This document shows, piece after piece, positions 1-64,000 of a stretch of 64,000 nt of DNA. Location of the stretch: the NCBI GenBank assembly GCA_025642075.2, contig JAODUO010000946.1, forward strand, positions 74,501 through 138,500, read 5' to 3'. Under the pieces are notes generated by a model, which saw only the letters and a program-made list of their open reading frames with translations, made no database searches and was not told the DNA's origin. Both the position numbers and the translations under genes were made by a program. This DNA is from Ridgeia piscesae (taxonomy: Eukaryota > Annelida > Polychaeta > Sabellida > Siboglinidae). How positions within the stretch are numbered: the first letter of the stretch is position 1; the number at the start of each line of letters is the position of its first letter.

Positions 1-935
1 AAATAACTCCAAGTACTCAATACATGTCCTCTACAACAAGTCAACAACCTCAAAAATAAGTCCAAGTACTCAACACGTGTCCCTCTACAACAAGTCAACA
101 ACCTCAAAAATAAGTCCAAGTACTCAACACGTGTCCCTCTACAACAAGTCAACAACCTCAAAAATAAGTCCAAGTACTCAACACATGTCCCTCTACAACA
201 AGTCAACAACCTCAAAAATAAGTCCAAGTACTCAACACATGTCCCTCTACAACAAGTCAACAACCTCAAAAATAAGTCCAAGTACTCAACACATGTCCCT
301 CTACAACAAGTCAACAACCTCAAAAATAAGTCCAAGTACTCAACACATGTCCCTCTACAACAAGTCAACAACCTCAAAAATAAGTCCAAGTACTCAACAC
401 ATGTCCCTCTACAACAAGTCAACCACCTCAAAAATAAGTCCAAGTACTCAACACATGTCCCTCTACAACAAGTCAACCACCTCAAAAATACGTCCAAGTA
501 CTCAACACATGTCCCTCTACAACAAGTCAACGACCTCAAAAATACGTCCAAGTACTCAACACATGTCCCTCTACAACAAGTCAACGACCTCAAAAATACG
601 TCCAAGTACTCAACACATGTCCCTCTACAACAAGTCAACCACCTCAAAAATACGTCCAAGTACTCAACACATGTCCCTCTACAACAAGTCAACGACCTCA
701 AAAATACGTCCAAGTACTCAACACATGTCCCTCTACAACAAGTCAACCACCTCAAAAATACGTCCAAGTACTCAATACATGTCCCTCTACAACAGGTCAA
801 CGACCTCAAAAATACGTCCAAGTACTCAACACATGTCCCTCTACAACAAGTCAATGACCTCAAAACTAAGTCCAAGCACTCAATACATGTCCCTCTACAA
901 CAAGTCAACAACCTCAAAAATAAGTCCAACATTTT
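1..935. repeat. 54-bp minisatellite, about 17 copies
   Basis: The unit is 54 bp, which is divisible by three. The plus strand therefore stays open and reads MSLYNKSTTSKISPSTQH again and again. Copies differ at a few fixed sites: an A/C change alternates KIS with KIR, and the middle of the array carries the C form. No signal, splice site or non-repeat coding sequence adjoins it. It is taken as noncoding, and it may continue left of base 1. Confidence 0.9.
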
Positions 936-1295
936 GCTGCAGTGGACCTCATTGAGATTCCTAGACTAACTGCATTATCCCTGTGCAGCAACCACTGCAA
1001 GCAATCAGCTTCCAATCCAATTGAACCAGTCACCCATCCCAGTCCTCACTGCCTGGCCATTATACAATAACTGGAGATACCAATATGTGTCCAAATTCAT
1101 GAATTTGTTTTGCATGAATTTGCCCTGGTTGTATTGCACTAGAAGTCAATTTGGTATTGCTGTGAAGTGTGTTACACACCGAGATAATTTTACTTAATTA
1201 TATAACATTAGTCCAACAATTGGACAGAATTTTAATGTCATATCTACACATGCTGGCCCAAACCCTATAATTACTTGTCTATTTTTGCTACTCTA

Positions 1296-1645
1296 AAGCA
1301 AAGGTGCCCGCTCCTAGGTTTAAATTTTTCATTTAACATCACGGTCTGATGACTACAACCTGCATGTTGAGGGTCTACTTAGTAACCTGCCAATTTGCGT
1401 TCAGTTACCTTTTTAAGCTCGGAACAATGTTCACAATTTGAAACATTCCGCTTGCAACACATATAAACAGTAAACAAAACATCCAGTTTCAAAACCAAAA
1501 TTTATTGGCAGTAATGCAGAGGCAAGCAGAGTTAACCATAATCCTCTTTGATGTTTAACTTTCCCACGTTCTAGACAGGAGACTTCCCGTTACAAATTAC
1601 TACTCTGGCAATTCTGGGCAGAGGAGCTGACACCTTTAATGCAAG
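1296..1645 (+). repeat. Dispersed repeat family X, copy 1
   Basis: About 330 bp shared with 10350-10680 and 13990-14325. Shared blocks include taagctcggaacaatgttc, aaaacatccagtttc, tttgatgtttaactttccc and aattctgggcagaggag. All three copies lie in the same orientation. No poly(A), tRNA head or terminal repeat was recognised, so the class is unknown. Confidence 0.75.
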
Positions 1646-3204
1646 CTTAATATGACATAGGTAACTTGATAATCACGTTGAATGTTACAAACAATTGTTA
1701 TAGGAATTGGGAACCTACATGATCGCTAGAGGGCGCTAATACGCAACTCGGAACAGTGTCATAATTTTGTTCTTTACAAGCACGCACAGTGTTAATTTCT
1801 TTTTTCAGTTCATCTTTGAGTTCCTTTAGGTTCCAACTGTTATAGTCATAACGCATGTCTACAACATGTGTTAACAAGTGCGAGATATAAAAAATAACAT
1901 AACGCGTGAATGCGGTGTAACCAGGTACTAGGATGCTGGCAGTTGACGGCACGCGGACCGACCTGCATAACGGAACCACCTGGGTGATTGGTTCCATAGG
2001 ATTCCCAGGAAACTGCTATTGTAGTTATTACCATTTATAGTGGCCCAGCTGTGATTTATCTTTGAGAAGTAAACACGATACAAGAAGTTTTTTGGGCCAC
2101 AAACGTAAAACACTCAGTGGACTGTTATTATAGTCAATGCACGCGGTTTCCAAGTCATGCAAATCCTGCCTATCAACCAACCTCCTATAGAGGCTGTCAA
2201 CACAACAACAGCAGTTGTGATGAGAGGATACAGTGGACAGGGTGACAGCAGGGGGGGCTTAGCCACAGACGTCTAGATTCAAGGCAGGCAGGGGCTGACC
2301 AAGACTGGTGGAATTAAAAGTGGTCAGCTGGCCACTAGGTGATGTCTTGACTTACCAGTGGTTCCGAGTCTAGACTGATGACAAGCCTTGGTACAACTGG
2401 TAGTATGACACATCAGACGGATTAGTGGGGATTAGTAGTACTCAAAATAAATAACTCGATTGACACTGGTCAGTCGTTGCGAAATACTAAATGGAAGTGG
2501 TTGACGTGAATAACCTCCACACGAGCCATTCGTGGGCTAACAAGCACATCTTGAATTAATTCAAGACTGACAAAACAAAACTTATTTCTGGCTAAGGGCC
2601 TGGGTCCGAGTCAAGCTGACTGACAGCAGAATAACCACAATTGTGTGCGAGAAATTCACCTAATTCCTTAGGCAAATGAGACGATGTACCTAGTGGGGAC
2701 TCCCTGCCTGTGTCTTGCTTAACACTCAAAATGACACCTGCAGAAGACAGATGACAGATCAAAGTGCCAGAGGTCTCATCAGTCGAGTCTATGACCTTAA
2801 CAGCGCAGCAATAAATATTACGACCTAATCAGATTTGACGCTGGACAAAGAAGTAGAAAGGAATGGACCATTGGTTCCTGGAATATCTCGTGTTCCAGTC
2901 GTTCTGACACGTCTACGTGCAGGAACGAACTTGCGCCTAATGTGAGATCATTATTCGGAGGCAGGTGATTTGATTAAGGAGCGTTGAAGTCAATATGGGA
3001 ATGTGACTCTGTGAGCCCATTTGTTAAGTCGGATGTTGGCTTTGTATGTGAGTGAGCAATAATAAATGTATTATGCCATCTATAACATCTACATGATCAG
3101 GTACACATGAAACTTCACACATATTATTCATAAATAATACTGACTTGACTTTTCTGTAGAGTCATTTCCTTCTATGCATGTGGTTACTGGCACCAGCTGT
3201 GAGG

Positions 3205-4200
3205 ATTCATGTCAATAAGACATGTCATCACAACAACGACCTGTCACAACCTCACCCGTCACAACCATGACCTGTCACCACCATGACACATCACAACCGT
3301 GACCTGTCACCACCATGACACATCACAACCATGACCTGTCACCACCATGACCTGTTACATCCATGACCTGTCACCACCATGACACATCACAACCATGACC
3401 TGTCACCACCATGACACATCACAACCATGACCTGTCACCACCATGACAGGTCACAACCATGACCTGTCACCACCATGACACATCACAACCATGACCTGTC
3501 ACCACCATGACATATCACAACCATGACCTGTCACCACCATGACACATCACAACCATGACCTGTCACCACCATGACACATCACAACCATGACATGTCACAA
3601 CCATGACCAGTCACAACCACGATCTGTCACAACCATGACACATCACAACCAAGACCTGTCACAACCGTGACCTGTTACAACGTGACCTGTCACCTACTAC
3701 GGCCCACACACTTCCTTCAGTTGGTCTACCACAATAATCCATGACCTGTCACCACCATGACACATCACAACCATGACCTGTCACAAACATGACCAGTCAC
3801 AACCACGATCTGTCACAACCATGACACATCACAACCATGACCTGTCACACCATGACCTGTTACATCCATGACCTGTCACCACCATGACACATCACAACCA
3901 TGACCTGTCACAAACATGACCAGTCACAACCACGATCTGTCACCACCATGACAGGTCACAACCATGATCTGTCACAACCATGACACATCACAACCACAAT
4001 CTGTCACAACCATGACACATCACAACCATGACCTGTCGCCACCATGACAGGTCACAACCATGATCTGTCACAACCATGACACATCACAACCATGACCTGT
4101 CACAACCATGACACATCACAACCACGATCTGTCACAACCATGACACATCACAACCAAGACCTGTCACAACCGTGACCTGTTACAACATGACCTGTCACCT
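3205..4200. repeat. CATGACCTGTCAC-type minisatellite with higher-order duplication
   Basis: Short units (catgacctgtcacaac, catgacacatcacaac) alternate to make roughly 32-34 bp dimers over 1 kb. A non-repeat segment of about 50 bp, starting cctactacggcccacacact, occurs at ~3694-3743 and again at ~4197-4245. Each copy follows the same degenerate units, so a block of about 500 bp has been duplicated. Confidence 0.85.
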
Positions 4201-4587
4201 ACTACGGCCCACACACTTCCTTCAGTTGGTCTACCACAATAATCTACTGAGCTAATTTCTTGATTCAATTCAATTTCAGGCTTAACTGAATCACACCTCC
4301 GTGTGTTGTTTACTGGTTCTATGAGTATCATCGCTTCCGCCAAGCGGCCATCTTGTCTGCTTACTGGCGTCCTGAACATGTCATCTCATCCGAACATAAT
4401 CCAATTGTCCACTCTGCCTGTCATACGCCTGGGTTGTCACCACGGCTGACACGAGAACGGGGAAATCTTATAAGAGCAACGTTGCCACAGCAGGTCTATT
4501 GTAATGGTGTTTGGGGCAAATTGCCAAACCATATTTCTGAGGACGTCATGTGCGTGACAGCTTTCACCTGGCCAACACTTGGCCCAC

Positions 4588-4678
4588 CCATGCTATGATT
4601 CATGTGCACCAAACATGCTATATGATTCATGTGCATCAAACATGCTATAACATTATGATTCATGTGTGTTAAACATCT
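4588..4678. repeat. Three-copy short tandem repeat
   Basis: Three imperfect copies of about 30 bp built on catgctatatgattcatgtg with aaacatgct. Confidence 0.7.
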
Positions 4679-5189
4679 GCATCCTTGGCTATTCTTGAAT
4701 TCAAACAATCACACTTTATAATTACATTATTTATATATAAAATGTTTTGCAAGATACTATTTATGCATATAATAATAATATTAATATTTAACATTTCTCA
4801 AATGCAATATCCACTATGCTGAATGTACTGTACAATAAACAATCAGCCTACTCAATGTGTGTTATAAAAACTGTGAGAGAATAAAATGTAGAACATGTTA
4901 AATTAGTCAAATTAAAACTATTCATTAAACATACCATAATTATACTAACACATGCATAAATAAATAAATATTGATACATATGTATGAAAGTATGACATTT
5001 AGTCAAATGTCCTCAAATGTGATGGAATATTTAAAATGTCAGCAGTAACGTTTTTTGAACATATGTGTCATAGGGCCTTTCTGAATGGCGACAAACTTCT
5101 GCTGCACTTGATAGCGATGGACAATGCATTCGAAAGCTGAGGTCCAACCACACAAAATGACCAGTCATCAAAACTGGTCAGCTTCATTC

Positions 5190-6131
5190 GTGGAACGTCA
5201 AGCAAACATTGTTCAGACAAACGTGCTCACCCTCAGTACTGGGACCTATTTTATTCTTAATATATATCAATGATAGACAGCATTTACAAGATGATCTTAA
5301 TAAGTTGATAGAATGGTCTGAGAAGTGGCAAATGCTGTTTAATTTTGGAAAGTGTAAGTGCCTTCACACAGGACATGGGAATGAAGATGCACAATATACA
5401 ATGGGTGATACTGTACTAAATACTACCTTAAAGGAAAAGGACTTAGGGTTAACTATTAGTGCTGACATGAAGGTATCAGAGCAGTGTGGAATTGCAGCAT
5501 CGAAGGGAAACCAAATTCTTGGATTAATTAGGCGAAATATAGTGTACAAAGAAAAAGAACTAATAATACCGCTGTATAAAACAATAGTTAGGCCATACTT
5601 AGAATATTGTATACAAGCATGGAGGCCATATCGCAAGAAGGATATTGATATGCTAGAAAGAGTACAAAGGAGAGCAACCAAAATGATACCAAAACTCAGG
5701 AATATTAGTTATGAAATGCGTCTAAAAGAATGTCGTTTAACAACACTAGAAACCAGAAGATTGAGAGGAGATCAGATTGAGGTGTTTAAAATATTGAATG
5801 GATATGAAAATATTGACAGAAATATTTTTTTCACAGTCAAGGAAGAGAGAAGGACTAGAGGACATGGAGTTACATTAGCAAAGAAGCAGTGTAGACTAGA
5901 TATTAGAAAATTTTCATTTTCACAAAAAACAGTAAACAAATGGAACAGATTACCAGCTGATTGTGTAGGTGCTAGTAGTGTTAATATATTTAAAAATAAA
6001 ATCGACATATACCTAAGAAGGGCGGGGTATACTTAGATAGATAGGTTGGACTCTCGATAAGCCAAATGGCTTCCTAGTCCACCTGCCATCTAGATGAATC
6101 TCTAGGTGGCAATCTTGTTAAATCTTGTTAA
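5190..6131 (+). mobile_element. LINE (non-LTR retrotransposon) 3' fragment, internally deleted
   Basis: The open frame 5209-6036 (275 codons) matches the second half of a non-LTR reverse transcriptase. It starts at the palm motif SVLGPILFLIYIND and jumps straight to RQHLQDDLNKLIEWSEKWQM. The 40-odd residues that should carry the catalytic FADD/YADD box are missing. It then continues with FNFGKCKCLHTG, LGLTISADMKVSEQC, LYKTIVRPYLEYCIQAW, LERVQRRATKMIP, FSFSQKTVNKWNRLPADCV and IFKNKIDIYLRRAG, a normal C-terminus for CR1/jockey-like elements. The 3' UTR ends in the duplicated atcttgttaaatcttgttaaa. It is 5'-truncated and catalytically dead, but the remaining frame is intact. Confidence 0.88.
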
Positions 6132-6164
6132 ACCCTGGACACGGTCTCTTTAACAGGTGAGCCA

Positions 6165-6281
6165 AGTACAGGTACAGGTACAGGTACAGGTACAGGTACA
6201 GGTACAGGTACAGGTACAGGTACAGGTACAGGTACAGGTACAGGTACAGGTACAGGTACAGGTACAGGTACAGGTACAGGG
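6165..6281. repeat. (CAGGTA)n microsatellite
   Basis: About 19-20 nearly perfect hexamers just downstream of the LINE 3' end. The plus-strand frame reads Q-V repeats and is not a gene. Confidence 0.97.
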
Positions 6282-6417
6282 GCACTGCCCCATGTACACA
6301 TGGAGAAGGTATAGGGGCCTAGGGGTGCACTTAAAGACTCTCTGTGTTTCGCCATAAAGACAATGTAGCAGGTGACATGCTTGAAGATCACTCTCACTGA
6401 ATGTATGGCTCTGAACA

Positions 6418-6437
6418 ATCACTGTGATCACAGTGAT
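6418..6437. other. Perfect 20-bp palindrome
   Basis: ATCACTGTGATCACAGTGAT equals its own reverse complement. It lies in intronic sequence with no adjacent gene. Confidence 0.9.
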
Positions 6438-6899
6438 CACTCGCACTGACACCTCGTTGTTTTAGTACAGTTCTTAAAGCTATTCATTACTTTAATTTGA
6501 TCACATCAGCCTGAAGAGTGATTTACCATGCTCCTCATTGTTCTAAATGTTAAGATCTGCCAGTGCCTATCAGCAGCAGTTTCAGTGCCACTCACTGTGC
6601 AAGCAGCCAGCCAACTCCAAGTTGCAGGCAGTTCAACTTCACACAATCCTGCTGTAGGCAATCTAGTCAAATTATGTGTGAGTAGATGGTTCTGGGAAAT
6701 CTAGACTGCTGATCCTATCTGCATTTCGACACTATGGACTGAGGTGTAGGTTCGTTTGGGGCCAGGCAGGCCACATGTGTCATGTGACTGTCCATGAAAA
6801 GGGGACTATAGTCTAAGACACTGTCCCTTGCTACCAAACACCCAGTCGATTGACCTTGTGTATTTCGACAATGTTGACACTGTGTATATGGACTGATGA

Positions 6900-7319
6900 C
6901 AAATTACATTCAAAGATGACACTCTATGCTGGACACTGACATTCCACACAGAACACAGACATTCCGCAGTGAACACTGACACTCTTACTGAACACCGACA
7001 CTCCACACTGAATACTAACACTCCGCACTGAACACTGACACTTTACACTTCACACTGATACTCCGCACTGAACACTAACACTCCACACTGAACACTTCGT
7101 TCAGAACAATGACACTCCGTACTGAACACTGACACTCCCCACTGAACACTGACACTCTGTACTGAACACTGACACTCCACACTAAATACTAACACTCTGC
7201 TCTGAACACTTACACTCCACACTGAACACTGAAACTCTACACTGACACTCCACACTGAACATTGACACTCCACACTGACACTCCACACTGAACACTTCGT
7301 ACTGAACACTGACACTCAC
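6900..7319. repeat. ~20-bp minisatellite abutting the exon h donor
   Basis: The unit is close to cactgaacactgacactcc, with shorter variants. On the kinesin strand the donor reads CAG|GTGAGTGTCAGTGTTCAG and the array reads GTGGAGTGTCAGTGTTCAG, so the units match the intron from about +3 of the donor. Confidence 0.9.
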
Positions 7320-62486
<55,167 letters not shown>

Positions 62487-63862
62487 CTGAAACAGGCACA
62501 GACCAGAGCATAAAGTGGAAAACTGACATTACTGAACATCTTGAGAACTGGTAATAAATACTACATAGAAAAATAATTGCATAACATCTCACCATGCTCA
62601 TTAATGTACATTAAAGTTATTGAAATGTTACGTTGCCAGTTTACAATGAAAGAAAATGTATGAATATAAATTATATTATTCACGTTTTCAATGACAATGA
62701 AAGAATTATGTTTAGTTTACAAACATTAATTTTGGCAACAGAACATGGCGAAGAGAGACATTATCATTTGTTTTATCTTAAGATATCAGCTTCAGAAATG
62801 TAAAGCTGACATTTTAACTGTATTTAACCTATATATTTCAGGCATGAAAATGATCAAGAGGCGAACATTTGTCGCATTATGATAATTGGCATTAACTGCA
62901 TAGGTTTGTGCAGAGTCCCGTCCACCCGTCATTTGCACGGGTAAAACCTGTTTTGGAGGGGTAGAAATATGGGTGGACGAGTAAGTATTTAAAAATCATA
63001 GATATTGTCAGTTAAGCCTTAGAAATGAGTGTAAATGCTGTCACATTTATGGTGGAAAAGCAATTTTAAACAAATATGTTTTGAATGTTTTATGAAAAAT
63101 GGCTATAGTTTGAGAAGATTTAATTGTAACAGGGAGTTGATTACAGATTGTTGACGCATCTACAGAGAAAGCATGTTTACCTATAATGAACTTAGTTTTA
63201 GGAACGACCTATAAAAGAAATGAAGCAGATTAACTACCGGTAATTATGTCAGCTGTTGAGTAGAAAGAGTACGGTATACAACAGTAGCCAATTTAAATTT
63301 GATATACAACTGAACGATTTCCCCCCACCACACTCATGCAGCCATCTTGGGGATGGCCATTCTGTTTTACTAACCACTCTGATGAGAATAATGTATTCTT
63401 GGGAGTCTCTGTAGTGTAATTTTTCACTCCCCAGAATATTTATATATGGCATTACAAGGTATTAGTAATTTTATTACCACCGGTAGTCCATCCCTCACTA
63501 ATCCAATCTTTTTTAGTCGTCTGCTCATTTTTGTAAACAGTTCTTGACACTATGTAAATTACGTCATCATTCCCTGGGGGTCACCTATCTGCCTGCTTCA
63601 TTAATCTTGCCAAAACCCCCGGGGTCAAAAGTGTGCATATAAACAAGGTCTCACTGCATATTCATTAATTTTGTTAATTTCAAGCACAAGCAGAAAAGTA
63701 TTTTGCCCGAAAAGTGACAATCCCGAATTAGTGTGGACAGACACAGTAAGTGACCCCACAGCAGTGTGAAGTTCAAAACAAAAGTCAAATACATATTTTG
63801 ATCAAAAACAAGTACGTTGTGTTTAATATTAAAATCACAAATAGTAAATTTTATAAGGCATA

Positions 63863-63865
<3 letters not shown>
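62487..63865. other. Intron upstream of exon a
   Basis: Holds dispersed repeat Y (62916-62990). No exon with the N-terminal motor motif (VAVRVRP) was found. Confidence 0.5.
62916..62990. repeat. Dispersed short repeat Y, copy 2
   Basis: Same sequence and orientation as 15755-15830, about 47 kb away, diverged by roughly one base in six over the core. Confidence 0.6.
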
Positions 63866-63903
<38 letters not shown>

Positions 63904-63918
63904 ACAAATATTATACAT

Positions 63919-63952
<34 letters not shown>

Positions 63953-64000
63953 GTGGGTGTGTGGGCGTGCATGCGTGCGTGCGTGCGTGCGTGCATGCGT
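63866..64000. repeat. (TA)n, (GT)n and (GTGC)n microsatellites
   Basis: tatatata at 63866-63902, an uninterrupted (GT)14 at about 63921-63948, then gcatgcgtgcgtgcgtgcgt running off the window edge. Confidence 0.95.

Noticed and set aside
1..7319. FHA-domain exon of the kinesin (family motif GIKV..DK..LVNLN)
   Set aside because: No minus-strand segment with this motif and suitable splice sites was seen. It is probably left of the window.

Overview
This is a eukaryotic, animal-type window with no bacterial-style genes. Introns are long and AT-rich, minisatellites and microsatellites are very abundant, and there are SINEs, LINE remnants, a MITE and long inverted repeats. A marine invertebrate such as a mollusc or a lancelet would fit, but the species cannot be fixed from the sequence.

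Almost the whole window is one partial gene on the minus strand: a kinesin-3 motor of the KIF13/Khc-73 type. Eight exons (62486 down to 7320) join in perfect phase with GT-AG junctions and give 347 continuous codons. They cover the motor core from just before the P-loop, through switch I, switch II, the neck linker and [12 protein letters not shown], to the first neck coiled coil. The N-terminal exon(s) lie beyond 64000. No exon for the FHA domain or tail was found in 1-7319. One intron is about 38.9 kb (18132-57024).

Inside that intron, on the opposite strand, sits a second gene at 47522-49456. It is a single-exon ORF of 644 codons that reads as a type I, mucin-like (Ser/Thr-rich) membrane protein with a putative furin site and its own AATAAA 24 bases after the stop.

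The most unusual feature is that several minisatellites look as if they grew out of functional signals. Arrays touch five of the kinesin splice junctions. The array at 55520-57024 repeats the 5' splice site plus about 32 bases of exon. The array at 16244-16585 repeats the 3' splice site plus the start of its exon. Arrays at 15400-15730, 6900-7319 and 7440-8000 start at or within about ten bases of junctions. Two further arrays (24930-27185 and 35110-35410) repeat a tRNA/SINE-like head holding an RNA polymerase III A-box-like sequence, and a 36-bp array (18984-19378) repeats an AP-1-type TGACTCA.

The rest of the intronic DNA holds tRNA-derived SINEs, a three-copy dispersed repeat, a LINE fragment that has lost its catalytic box, a head-to-head pair of LINE 3' ends, two more long inverted repeats, a hAT-type MITE, purine/pyrimidine tracts and (TA)n/(TG)n tracts.
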